From positions 807,918-871,917 of the forward strand of contig CAJNDS010002590.1 in NCBI GenBank assembly GCA_905221605.1: a DNA stretch of 64,000 nucleotides. The letters run 5' to 3'. Of the stretch, positions 34,101 through 46,300 are shown one piece after another. Made by a program: the position numbers and the translations under genes. The notes below the pieces were generated by a model. That model was not told the DNA's origin, did not search any database, and saw only the letters and a program-made list of their open reading frames with translations. Origin of the DNA: Symbiodinium natans. Taxonomy: Eukaryota > Sar > Dinophyceae > Suessiales > Symbiodiniaceae. Positions within the stretch are counted from its first letter, which is position 1; each line of letters begins with the position of its first letter.

Positions 34101-37100
34101 CATGAAGCCATCACTCCCCCCCTCCCACTTGGGCCCTAACTCAGCCACCCGCTTGTCTGCCACCAACCTCGGATTCTTCGGGTTTGAGATTTCGCCAGGG
34201 CTTGCAGGGCCTTGCACAACCTAGCCTTCAGCCTCGGCCCAGGGTGTGGTGGATTCTGGCAGCTCCATCGTTCTTTTTGCCCTGCTCGAATACACATCTT
34301 GTTGATTCCGCCGTCGGCCTAGAGCGCTCTTTTGTTGGGCTGTGTGTCCTGACTTTATTATCGAATCTTTCGGGGCCTCAAGAAATAAAATGGGTGTCCC
34401 CTTTGAGGGGCCTTTGATCAGCCAAAGCAGCTCGCGCCGCTCGGCCAGCAAAGCACTCAACGCTGCAGCAGAAGGCCAAACGTGAGCCCAGCTCCTCAGG
34501 AGGTTGGGGTTTGGGTTGGGTCTCGGGTAAATTGGGGGCTGTGACACACAACAGCGCCAAATGAGGTTCTTTTGGGGCCAAGATTCGGATCTCCGTCAAG
34601 CAGTCCCCGCTCCTTGTGCCAGGGCTCTCCACACAAGCTCTGGCCTTCATTCAAAGCTGCCTAAGACCGTTGCGCTCCCGCTTGAAGCTCTACGTTCGGA
34701 CACGAAATGGGGTTGGGCTTTCTGACGACCTCTATCGTCACGAACCAGAAGCCGGGAACAACACATCAACAAACTTGAACTCCAGAGCAGCCCATCTGTG
34801 CCTCGTACCACTCCCAAAGCGCTTCCACAGAGGGAGGTTTCACCTCTGCTTTTGGGGGGCCCAAAGGCGCTTTACAGCGAGTACAGAGGTCTTTTGTGCC
34901 TGATTTTGAGCAACAGAAACATCAGAAACGGCGACACCTTCTTGTGAAGGAGAGGCCTCATTGGGGACGCAACGCAAAGCTTCTGAGGCAACTTGGGCCT
35001 TCTTTGTGACTTGCCACGTTTTCCTCTTCGGAATCGGAAGGCGAAGGTTCGGAACACGTGGCCTTATGCATCCAGGTTGTAGACTGGACAGTGCAACCCT
35101 TCCACAAGCCAGCCTGCCACATTCGTGCCAACAGCACTATCAGACCTATCAGCGGTGCCGGAAGCATGGCCACCATCGATGCCTTGTGCAAAGCAATATC
35201 CTTCCCACTCGCACAGATGTGCCATGCACCGTGCCTGCTGAAAACCGCTGCGCTCTGGATATCACAAACACAAGTTTGGGCAAGGCAAGCGCTGCAAGCT
35301 GCGAGTGAATAGCACGCTGGTGCAAGCTCTGGGCATGGCAGCGTGGAGGTGCAAGCTCTGAGCGCAGCGGCCGTGCAATCTGTTTAAAGAAGACATTGCC
35401 CTTTTTTCGGGGTGTTTCTCGCCAAAACAAGGACCCGACTCACCCCCCTCCCCCCCCCCTGGCCCCACTTCCTTCAGCTGAAGTTGTTCCACCCCTGAGC
35501 CCCCAAGTCCCCAACAGCTCTCTGAAAGCACCGAGGCGCAAGGACTTCCAGCTGTGGCACTTTGGCCATGCGCAAGGGCACCTAGCAAGCACTCATACTC
35601 GATCTTCGCAAGGTCATGTTGCTGAGATTCTGGAACACTTCGCATAACCAGAGAGGCAACGTCCCCAGGAAGCCCCTCTGAATTTTGGAAAAGGCACGGC
35701 TGCCAACTGACAGCCGAGTGTCCATTTATGCGTTCATGCGCACGAACGGCAAAACTCTCCGTTCAAGCATATGGCTAAGCAGGAAACGAACCAGTGTGCA
35801 ACAGCCAAATCTTGGCTCACAGTGACAGCACGCTGCTTTCTGGCAGGTATTCTAAGTGCCAGTTAGGCTAAAGACTCAATAAGAATTTAACCACATAATT
35901 TCATGGATCTTCGCCCGACACTCAGGACATCTGAGAACATCAGGCCTCCACCAGCGGCGGAAGCCATCCGTCGCCTGGATGGATCCATCGCGCCACGGCC
36001 TCTAAAGCCTGCCATAGTCGCCGGAACTGCACAGAACGAGCTCTTAAAGCCACAACACAGCAACATGAAGCCAGAGATGTGAACCTGACCACCAACCGAA
36101 GCCGAAGACGGGGCCTACACGCATGTGTCTTGTGGTAGTATTGTCAGAGAGACTGGAGCTCGCTCGAAAGGAGGCAAGACAAACGAGACTGAGGCTCTCT
36201 CATGCAGTTTTCGGTTTCTTCACAGATGCAGCCTGGCTCAACCGCCCCACCATTCAAAACATTCAATCATCAGGCCAAGCTTAGTCTGGCCGCCTGGCCT
36301 CAAGGGCGGCATGTGTTGGTGCCAGGCGAGGAGGCGCCTCACCAGCCAAGCTTCAAAGATGCGGGGCCACCACACCGACGTGTAGGTGCATGTTCGGGCA
36401 CTGAGCAGCAGGTGAGCCCCTCACCCTCCATGAGCCCACGGTGCGATCTCAGGTCTGAGTCCCGCCTGCATCGGTTGCCTCGGCGGCGCCTTTGGCGCCA
36501 GGTCGGCTTGGAGGGGTTGCGTGGCTTGCCCCGTGGGTTGCCCCGCAGGCTGGTCTGGGGGTTGCCCCGAGCCGGGGCTGCAGAAGCTGCAGCAGCGACC
36601 CAGGTGCCGGAGCATCGCCAACTTAAGAGAAGTTTCTCTCTACTACAGTCTAAGAGGCGAGGCAACCACCCCTTTTCTCACGTGTGCCACGCCTGCCACC
36701 CCTTGAAGCACTCCCGGGCCTTCGCTGAAGGCTTTAGCCAAATCTCTGGGTCTTCGGACCGGATCGCTCTGCTAGATTACTGGCTTGGCTTCGTACGTCC
36801 ACAAAGGAGGGATGTGAGCAGCTGTTTGCTGCAGTGTCTTAGGGTCTACGGGTTTTGTGATTCGGGTCGGGAGTGGATGTGTTTCATGGATTTCAGGATC
36901 AAGGATATGCTCAGAGCCGCAGCTCTTGATCCAATTGGCCGCCAGAGTGGAACTCTTCATCCTTTCGCGTGAATCCCCAAGGTCTCTCAGCTACTTTAGC
37001 CGCAATGCCCAAAGTGCCGAGAGCACCCAGCGGCAATCAACGCAGTTCGCGTATTTGCATTGCGAGACCGAGGTCGCTCACTCAAGTGTGTGAAACAGTC

Positions 37101-38540
37101 AGGGTGGCGGCCTGGGTCACGGAGGGTCGGCTTGGGATTGCGGGTCGACCAGTTCCTACAAAGTGTGGAGCATGACACAAATCTTGCCGCTTCGTTGGGG
37201 CGTAAGGGTCAAAATACTACGATTCAGCCAGGCCAACGTTCAACTTTGATTTGGATGTGAAGGTTAGAGATCTTAGGTACTGCACTGCAACACGGCGCGC
37301 CGACAAAGGTCATATTTTGACGCCTCGTTGTCACCGTCTTAGCAGAACCCCCTCCGAAGCCTTCAAACCCTCAAGCTGCGCCTTGAGCCCTAAGCACCAA
37401 GTTCTCAAGAGCCTTTTGCTCAATCGAATAAACATGCTCAACTCCCAGCCCGCAGCACTGGACAGACCACTGCGCACACTCCCTCGTTAACCTGCGCCAG
37501 AATGTTGGATCCGCATTCGCTGGGGCCCAAAAACGCCATGCTGGCCGGGACATTCAGGACCCTGTGGCTTTTGGGGGGGGGGGGGGCTGTCTAAAGTCAA
37601 GTCGTTTCTGGGACTTGGCATCTTTTTGTATTCAAAAAGATTTATAGCGAAACCAAGATTTCCCTAAACCCGGCAACATGGGGGTTGGTCCAGGAGCCCT
37701 GGGGACCTTTGATGTGCTCCGGCCCCTGGGAGTTCCGGATTTCGATGCCCCCCCGGGCTCTTGTTTTTTTCAAGGGGGGGAAGCGACCCCGCGATCCCTT
37801 CCAAGGTGGAGGGGTGTAAGACTTCAGCCCCCCTTCTTATTCATTCCTTTCTTAATTCTTTAAAGGAATCAATAACGAAATAAACAATGAATAAATGAAT
37901 AAATAAATATAAAATATATATATATATATACATACACATAACTTATTGAAAATCTAAACACCGTGGACCGTTTAAAGAGGCATAGAAACAGCTTTGACTG
38001 TTCAGGGGCTAGGTCAACGAATCCCACTTCAAGACCCTTTTGAGCGCCTAACTTCCTGAAAGACACAGACTCCCAACTGCTTTTAAGAGCGGCACGGCGG
38101 CGTCGGGGGCGGGCGGGAGTAAACGGAACCGGCCTCGGGACGCCGAACGGTGAAGCCGCAGGAGTTTGTTCCCCAAAGGGGCAAGGGTTGGAGGGCTTGC
38201 CTTCGGCTTGTTTCTGAGCTCTTGGGGACATGTCCCTCCGCGCCAGCAAAACGCTGAGCAACCTAATCTGATGGACTCTGAATGGGAAAGGGGCAGTGTT
38301 TTCTCCAACCATGACCGCCACACATCCCGTGCACGTGATGCTCCGTCTTGAAGACTGGAATTCCTGATTCCTCACTCACATCACGGTGTATTAAAGCACG
38401 TTCCATTCTGACGGGATCCTAGGGATTGTTTCTAAACTATCTTGAGGCTACTCAGGTTCATAAGATCTCCAGCTCTAAGATTCTGCTCGGCACGCTCGGA
38501 AGCCGGTGCGACTTGGGGCAGGTCCGCTACCCATCCTCCT
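31125..38540. other. Gene-poor host region
   Basis: It includes a 28-base G run (33649-33676), repeats of a 10-base CTGTGAGTC-type unit (about 33008-33042), a G run at about 37573-37586 and an AT-rich simple-repeat stretch (about 37865-37935, ATAA and AT units). ORFs occur on both strands. The longest on the + strand (36202-36972) is unrecognised. I see no gene that can be supported. Confidence 0.35.
33649..33676. repeat. 28-base poly-G tract
   Basis: An uninterrupted run of G followed by TGGGG, one of the longest homopolymers in the window. Confidence 0.95.
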
Positions 38541-39830
38541 TCAATTGTAGAGAGTCGGGAGGGGCCCTGTTGGAAGGGCCATGCCGGAACTTGTCAGAGC
38601 TGTTGGTGCATAGAACTCATTGTCTTGGAGTGCTGTCATGGATCGGATCGTGGAAGGCCAGTCTGGACCATACATCCTGTCCAGGTATGCTTCGGGCTTG
38701 GCTGGGACTGGTACTGATGTTTCGCCGAAAGACCGCAGCTGCAAGGGAAACAGCTCTTCTTCCCGAATGGACCAGCCCTCGTGCTTCAACCTGTCGGTTT
38801 CGTAGCGCCATGACTTCGTTTCGTGGAAGTCGAAGAGGATGAAGATGTGCAGAGCAGGCGTGTACTTGAGATAGTTGTTCACGGCTCGTGCGCCGCGCAC
38901 CTCCGTGCTGGACTGTCTGTCCACCCGCCAAACTGTAAACAAGTGCTGTACAGGCAGATAATCCATTTGGTAGCCATTCCGTTGCAAAGCCAGCATGAAA
39001 GATGCATTCCGCAGCACGTTTAGATCCTTCGCGAGAATGGACAAGTCGGCATCACAATCGTGAGGGATCTGACCTCCATGCCGGACAGCTCCTAGAAGCG
39101 TACCATGTGAAGCAAACCAGTCCACCCCAAATCTGGAAAGCAATTGGCCAACAATGTGTATCATGGCGTAGAGTCTCAAGGCTCTGGCAGGACTTATGTG
39201 CTCCATGTTCTTCTTGTCAACACATGGAGCCTCTATTTCGTCGGTAAAGTGCGGCTCATAAGGTTCTCCCAGCTCTTCATGCTGCAAGTTTGCTACTGCT
39301 GGAACCTGAAAGTTCGTTTCTTCCAAGACCAAGGTTGGGTCTTCGAGCACCCTTATTTGCTTGCCTTTCAGGAGTGGCAGCTCTGCCACCATGTGCAGGA
39401 AACCGCAGGTTGCTCGCAGCAGCTCTGCATTCTGCCTCGTGCGAGTGCAATCGGCAATGTACTCACAAAAGGCGGACTGGAGCGTGACTTGGACTTCGGC
39501 CAGGTATGCGTGGAGCTCAGTCTCTTGATCCCTCTGGCCTGCTTGAAGAGCCAAGGCGGCAAAAGCAGCAGACAGGTCCAGGAAACATGTTCGATCACAG
39601 GCTGGTAGAGATTGCAGCAGCGCCACTCTCTTGACCAAAGCGTGCGTACTAAACTGGGTGAGGTCCACGTCTGGCACTAAAATCTCGCGGTAGGGTTCCG
39701 CGATCTGATACCTGAAAAGGCCGCAGTAGAGTAAAGGCCAGAAGACGCGGTAGACGTGGAAAAGGAACATGCGCAAAGGCAGTGCGCAGGTGTAGAACCT
39801 GACTCGATGACCAAGTAGTAAAGTCAACAA
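38541..39830 (-). CDS. LicD/fukutin-like transferase (host)
   Basis: An uninterrupted 429-residue ORF. Residues 1-45 are hydrophobic (FYTCALPLRMFLFHVYRVFW then PLLYCGLF) and fit a signal anchor of a Golgi type II membrane enzyme. The C-terminal half contains the LicD signature: FGVDWFASHGTLLGAVRHGG then QIPHDCDADLSI (about residues 237-268), where GTLLGAVRHG and the D-x-D-x-D acidic cluster form the nucleotidyl/phospho-transferase active site. LicD and fukutin-type enzymes move phosphocholine or ribitol-phosphate onto glycans; the substrate here is unknown. The end ...WRYETDRLKHEGWSI...FPLQLRSFGETSVPVPAKPEAY...YGPDW is also typical of the family (insertion of the substrate-loop and YG.dW motif). 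The lack of introns in 1.3 kb is notable in this otherwise sparse DNA. Confidence 0.85.
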   Translation of the reverse strand: MLTLLLGHRVRFYTCALPLRMFLFHVYRVFWPLLYCGLFRYQIAEPYREILVPDVDLTQFSTHALVKRVALLQSLPACDRTCFLDLSAAFAALALQAGQRDQETELHAYLAEVQVTLQSAFCEYIADCTRTRQNAELLRATCGFLHMVAELPLLKGKQIRVLEDPTLVLEETNFQVPAVANLQHEELGEPYEPHFTDEIEAPCVDKKNMEHISPARALRLYAMIHIVGQLLSRFGVDWFASHGTLLGAVRHGGQIPHDCDADLSILAKDLNVLRNASFMLALQRNGYQMDYLPVQHLFTVWRVDRQSSTEVRGARAVNNYLKYTPALHIFILFDFHETKSWRYETDRLKHEGWSIREEELFPLQLRSFGETSVPVPAKPEAYLDRMYGPDWPSTIRSMTALQDNEFYAPTALTSSGMALPTGPLPTLYN

Positions 39831-39847
39831 TGCTTATGGCCTTATGG

Positions 39848-40330
39848 CTAGGGCGGCTTGATGCGGCTACTCAAAAGTTCTAAAGGTGACTCTGTGCACA
39901 GGGAAAAAGCTGCCAGAGCAAACGCGAGGAGAATGTGGGTATCTCCTCCAACCACTGAGTCCCATATTTTACCCAGTGGAAAAGCAGCTCCAACAGGTTC
40001 CATTTGAAGAAGATGGCCTTCGCGGAATCGGAGAGACACAAGACAAAGTCTTGCTAAGGCCTGTAGGAGCCTGGGTTTTTGCAATTTTTTGCACATAAAA
40101 TGCTTATTCTTGGGAGGGAGAGTGGCCTCGTTGATGTCCTTTGGCGAGTTCTGAACATCCACGGGGAGTATGAAGTCGATACCATCGATCAAGCCCTTGG
40201 CTGCCAGCTGGCTGGCCTCCACGCGTCTCTGCTTCAGGGTGCTTTCCGCCAGGGCACCGATCCCCACGGCCGAGATGTTCCTTTGTATCGCAGCCAAGAA
40301 GGACCTTGATGCCAGCTTCCATATCTCCAT
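39848..40330 (-). CDS. Open frame upstream of the LicD-like gene, uncertain
   Basis: A 160-residue ORF in a different frame from the LicD-like gene and just upstream on the same strand. The first 70 residues (AVGIGALAESTLKQRRVEAS then QLAAKGLIDGIDFILPVDVQ) have a coding-like composition. The later part (residues 80-160) is hydrophobic and mixed and may be intronic. It could be an upstream exon of the LicD-like transcript or part of a separate gene. I recognise no domain with confidence. Confidence 0.25.
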   Translation of the reverse strand: MEIWKLASRSFLAAIQRNISAVGIGALAESTLKQRRVEASQLAAKGLIDGIDFILPVDVQNSPKDINEATLPPKNKHFMCKKLQKPRLLQALARLCLVSLRFREGHLLQMEPVGAAFPLGKIWDSVVGGDTHILLAFALAAFSLCTESPLELLSSRIKPP

Positions 40331-43300
40331 GGCAGACGAGTCTTGAAATGCTTGAAGCTACCAGTTTTGCTTGCGCAACACAACTCATCTTGCACATATC
40401 TGGAGTTCTGTGAGCGACCGGCGTATGTGCTAGAGCTTCGGTGAGTGCAGCTTCAGTGGAGGTTGCATATGTTTAAAGCTCGCACAATGCTCTTGCGGAA
40501 GGGCCATCTCGGGGAGCGCTGGGAGAGGGAGGGTAATAGGGGTACTGGTAATGCGGTTCAGGGGCTTAAGACGCTGCGATGCACCATCGTTTGACCCTTC
40601 GCAGGCTATGCAGTATGTCTGAGCGTTCTGTGAGATGTTGCTGCAGGCTTCTTCAGGCACATAGGAAGGCCATTCAAAATAAGGAAACTATAACGGTTCG
40701 ATCAGCATATGGCACATGACAGCTGCAAGAAGGGGAGAAGGGCTGCGTGTCGCTTAGTTTCCGCGAGCCGAGTCGATGTGGACGAGCGAACGCACAAGGA
40801 AGCTCCAAGAGTGACGATAGCTACGAGGATGGGACACCCCGGTGGCCTCAACATACCACAGCTGCTGCGCGACTCTCGAAAGCTTGCTCGCGAAAGCTTC
40901 GCGGATGCTTTATGAAAATAGAACGCACGATGTCTGCTCACCTGTTGGAGCCCTGGAACCCAAGCTTTAAAATGGGAACCCTCTCTTCGGGAAAGGACGA
41001 TTTGGCACAGCCGGTAAGAGGCCTGAGGTCGTCGAAAGCCTGACTGTTATGGGGCCATGAAGCGGGATGGAATGTTGCGAGCTTTCATCAACCTTTCGGA
41101 AGCCAAGCTAAGGGACACGAAGCCCGAGCTTTCCACAGCAAAGTCCCAGAAAGCTGGGCGTGCTGGCTGAACTTCCCGGGATTGCCGGTGCTGGGGGCGG
41201 AGCCCTGTCCAAGTGACTCGAAACTTCCACAATTCCATAAGCTCAAGCAGCAAATCGCTTGCCATCTTCGCTACCGATGTCAAACATGTGATCCTCCACA
41301 AATCAGAGCACAAGGTTATCGACTGAAGATTCCCAGCACCCCCCAACTCCCCACAAGGCCTAGGGGTCAAAGGACGCCGAGGTGTAGCGCGGCTTTGCCG
41401 AGAGCTCCGTGCAGAAAGCCTTGCGGAGTAGGGAATCTGAATCCTTCAGGGGTAGGGGACCAGAACCATGCTTTGCCAAAACTCATTCCGAATCCGCATA
41501 TGCCCGACGCGGGCTTTCTTAATGCTCTTGGCGAAAGCGAACACGAGTCGCACGTCCCGACCCCGAGCCCATGCAACGACCTGCGCGAGGTCCAAAACTT
41601 GCACCCAGTTGGGTGAAGAGGGTCCACTTTCTTGTTCTCTTGTTTTGAGAGGAGCAGCGCTGAGATGAAACAACATTCTTGATCGGATGGCTCCATTGTG
41701 ATCGCTTCTTCTTGAATGATTCTGCTACTTCATTGGCATGCTGTGGTCTCCGATGCCAACAACCTTACAAGAACACGCAGTCTTGCCGCCACTGGGCCTG
41801 TTTCACTTCATCACGTATTGCTTCTCACCGATTTTTGCGTGTAGACAGAAGACATGTCTCGAGGCGATATTTGAATTGAACAAAGCAATGCTAGCAGGAC
41901 GCTTCAGTCAGCAAACCCTCTCATCCTAGCATTGTCTTTTGTCAAGACAGAAGTGAAGGACGCAAGGATCCTATGAAAAGGCCATCCACTACTTGTTCAC
42001 ATCTTTCGCTCCCCCAACGATATTAAAGCCAAAAGCACGCCCTTCCTCAAGTTAAGTTGGGGTGCCTCTAGAGAGAGACTCCAAAAGGGGGAAGGTGCTT
42101 TAAAGGTGATATATACGCTCTATGCCAGGTGGCGCTCCGCTGCCGTTGCTGCCCGCGGGGAGATCCTGGAGGCGCCTCGGAGACGATCCCAGAAAGCTGA
42201 AACCTATCGCATCCGCCTAGCCACAGCTTTCAGGGCAGGCAACAACACAATCCAGCTCTTGCTACAAAGAAAACTCAGAACAGACCAAGCAGCCCTGAAA
42301 AAGCTGAAAAGAGAAAAACGCTCGGTCTCCCTCTCCTCTCTGTACGAGGAGGGGGGGGAGCTCTAGGGACTTGAAGCATAAAAGCGTCACGGAGCGTCGT
42401 ACATAAGGCCTTCGTCGACTTAGATTGTAGCGTCGCCACAGTATGGCGCGCAGGACCGGACAGCCCCGACGCCCCCTCACGCCCCTGGGCCCCTCGGAGA
42501 ATGAGCCCAAGCCCAGGAACCGACCCTCGCTTTTCGGCGCAATGCATGCTTCGAACACTGGACAGCGAACTCAGAGGTGCCAGGGCATCGACGGGGACTG
42601 TACCAACGGCCAATAGATGCTCACTGGACAGTTAAGGTGATGCATACTCGACCCCGCCCTCGGCGCACCGCGAACTGCTAGTTTGCGGTGAACTCAAAAG
42701 ACCCTTGGACAGGCATCATCTGGGCATTCGCATTTGAGATACGTGCATTTTGACCAACCCTCTTGCTGCTGAGAGGCATCGTCGCGAAGTCAAGAACTTC
42801 GCTGCCTGCACTTTGGCTCTTAGACTCCGAATTCCAGTGACAAACTTCACTCGTTTTGAGTGGCTTTGCTTAGAGTCTTAGTGCTTGTTTCGGGGAGTTA
42901 TGAGTTCTGAGCGCCATTGATGAAAAGGCATGGGGTCGAGCTACACATTTTCAGGTTGTATCCAGGGTCCCTTGTTTTGGCTTCTCCTTGGGACGTGAGG
43001 TGCATCCGCAAATTGCCACGCCTGTTTGCCCGCTTGGAAGCGCTGGGGCAGGAACGGCTCCTTCCCAGACTCTTGCCAAGCGGTATAGCATGGGTATGGT
43101 GAGCACATGGTCTCGCCAACTCTATAGGCTAGGTATGGCTAGGTGACAGAACGCTGAACAAGAGCGCATACGCAACCGTCAGCTTGCATGCGCGCAACTA
43201 CATTCTGCAACGGCTGATCCATGCTTCGTACCATTTACCGCTTGTGTCACATGAAGCAGGTGGACTGGCGCTCCTGATTCGCCAGATTCCGCAGCAACCT

Positions 43301-46300
43301 GGCGTGATTGTGTCGGTGTGAAGCTAGAATCCGATCTTCTGAATGCGAAGCACATGGCATCCTGACTGGGTTGTCAGGTGGAGGTGTGGATGCGCGGTAG
43401 GTAGCTTGAGAACTCTGCTCCCCAAGAAGATGCTAGGCTTAAAGACTTCATTCAGCATTTGGTCATCTTTCGCAGGACCTAAGTTAGCAGATCGGAACTG
43501 CTCCGTTCAGACCCAAAGAACATCCATGTAAGCCCAATGGGCGGGTTAGGAGCAAAAGGCATTGTGGCGACTCTGTTGAGGGCAGCGCAGACTTTCGGGA
43601 AACCCATTCTTGCCTTTGCAGGCAACTCCTACAAGAACTCCTTCGAGACCCTGGCTTCATGTCAATCTCCTCTGCACATGCATCGAGGCATAGGGCACCG
43701 CTTCATTTCCGCCCGCTGTTCGAACGTTCACTTCTGCCACAGCGCAGCTTCAGCATTTGCGTGAAATGCGTGAAGGCAAATTGTCCATGCAGCTCCAGAC
43801 TGTGTACATAGCGAGAGGGTGAGCAGCAAGCAGTCAACTACTGGGTGCACAGATTAGCAAAGTTAGCTTGCTTTCTGACGTGACAGCACGGCTTTTCCAA
43901 CTTGCATTTCGAGAAGCACGACAGCTGCAAATCATGCTGCAAATCAGCGTTCCCCAGTGTTCTACAGCTCCAGATGGTTTGCAAAAGCTTCAAAGGGCAA
44001 AGGCTGAGCAATGGGCCTTTTCCACTATTCGAACGTTCCACAAGCTGCAACATCGAGCATTTCCCTGTGTTCAGCAACTGCAAAAACAGCAAATGGCTTT
44101 TGCTCTACAGGAGTAAGCTACACCATTTTGCAGTTCTCCGTTTGTAGTGTCTGTCAAGGCACCACGTGCATTTTAAACATGACGTTGCTTTGGCTCGGCT
44201 TTGCTATGGTGGGGCGCAGACCTTGCTTTCTTGTTGCTTCTTGTGTCCTCCTTCTCAGCCGCTTGCTCAAAGGTCCCGGCCACTGGAGCCCTCGGCCGAA
44301 CTACAGGCACATGGAGAAAAAGGCCATCCTCAACAGCCATTTCTCCATCTTTCTCTCTTTCTTTCCCTTTTTTCTTTGTCTCATTCTTTACCTTAACGCC
44401 GGCACAACCACATCTGAGTTTCGAAAAGCATCCGGATAACTGCTTATGCATCCAGTGGTGGGTACAGCACACTTGTCTGCCACGAAGACTCCGCATCATC
44501 CTGATGGTGATGCAACAAGCTTCACATGTGGCAAATTACACGGAACCAAACAAAAAGCCGCCCAGCCCCCCCCCCCACCCCCTCCCCCACAACCAACCAC
44601 CCACACCCACACCCACACCCACACCCATACACACACACACCCACACACACACACACATCTGACATTTACGCTCCCTAGCTTGCATGGAGCTCTGTGGCTT
44701 CAAGGCCCGTTTCGCAGCATGTCACCCTCTCCACGGACCGGGGAACCCGTGGCCTGACTGGTGCTTTACGCTTTGCGTAGGACCGATAGGGCTTGCTTCC
44801 ATAGATGCATACATATATACATATCTACTTTTTTATATTTATATACGTGGAACAATATCATATACCGCGCCTGATCCCCCCTCCCCCCCCGCCCTGATCC
44901 ACCGTTGTCGATCCTGTTTCTTGCTCTGGCATGCAGCTCAGCAGGCCCATGAACGAGTTTGAGATGTTTTTGTTTGCCGCCCGGTGGAAAGAGACTTGCA
45001 TCCCGTTGGCAGTCAAACTCAAGTCAGGAAGTCATCAGACGAGGATCACGAAACTTCGGGATCTCTCCGCAGGCTTGGACTGCCTACGAAGCGGAGAAAT
45101 TTTGCACAGGAAAACCGATGTTTTTCTGCCATTGAAGACTGAACATTCCAGGACTACTTTCTGCGCACTCTTCAATCCCCGGTTTTCAGAAGAACCAGTT
45201 TTATTGGATTCAGCATTTTTCCATGGCGCGGAAGAGGATTGCAGCAGATGACCAAACAATTCTGATGATGTATGGGGGACCCCTCCTGAAAAAGGCCACA
45301 TGGATGTTCCAAGACAAGCCTGCAGTTTTCCATTCGTGCGCATACAGGTTTCTCTATATACGGCAGGGCCTCTCACTTTGGAGGCATTTGCGGCGATTTC
45401 CCAATTTGAAAATGGATGACCCTTTGCAAGTTCATGTGATACGCATTTTTCTGCAGTAGACTCTTTTTCAGAAGAATTGTTTACCAAGGGACATTTACCC
45501 TTGTCTTCCATGATGTGCATGCCGACGTCAGTATTCCACTTGTGCCGTGTTGTGTTTACGCTCGAGCCCCCTGGAAAAAGTCCGTCGACCCGCTCATGGC
45601 TTAACGCATTGTGGTTTATAGCTCGTTGTTGGTTGAACCTGAATCAATACAAATCTTCATAAGGGCCACGAATCACCACACCCCCTCGCATGGCCGTAGC
45701 GCTTTTTTGGAACTGGAGCTCATGGAGTTCCGAGGACAGCCGTTGTTGAAGAACGGGTTCGTGACGTGAATTTGCAGATTGCGAGTATATGCCTTTTAGC
45801 ATTTCGTTGGTGACACGAATGCGTGGCCTGGTGAGCACCGAGTTGCTTTTGAAGTGGTTTGTCCTCTCGGCTGCTCTGTCCTCTCCATCAGATATTCCCG
45901 ACGATTAACGTCGAAAAACGGTGGATCAAAAGCGGGGCCGTATATCCAATATACCTACCTACCTATGCTTGTGTATCTGCACCTTGCGTTTTGGCTTCTT
46001 GGTTTTTTGGTTGAATGGAATGTAGAAGCAGCTAAGCACCAGCGCAAGGCCGTCTCCAGGGAGAAACCCGGCCCCATTCTCACGACGGGAGGCGCGGCTG
46101 CGCGCGCGTCTTGCGCATCGCAGCGGCCACCTTCGCTGAAGAGTTTCACGGGGCTTGGGTTCTGGAATCTCGTTCTGGAGATTTCAAGCTCGTGGATGAC
46201 GTTTCGTATTGTTTCACCTCTCGCTCTCGCACAAACCCACAAACGAACGCTAAAGGATCAACATGACTGGGCTTTGGTCTTCTGGAGGCCAGGTGCCTTA

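Noticed and set aside
39848-40330. Phosphoglycerate kinase-like fragment (ILPVDVQ resembles LLPVDVV)
   Set aside because: Only a few residues match and no other PGK motif is present; kept as an unassigned ORF.
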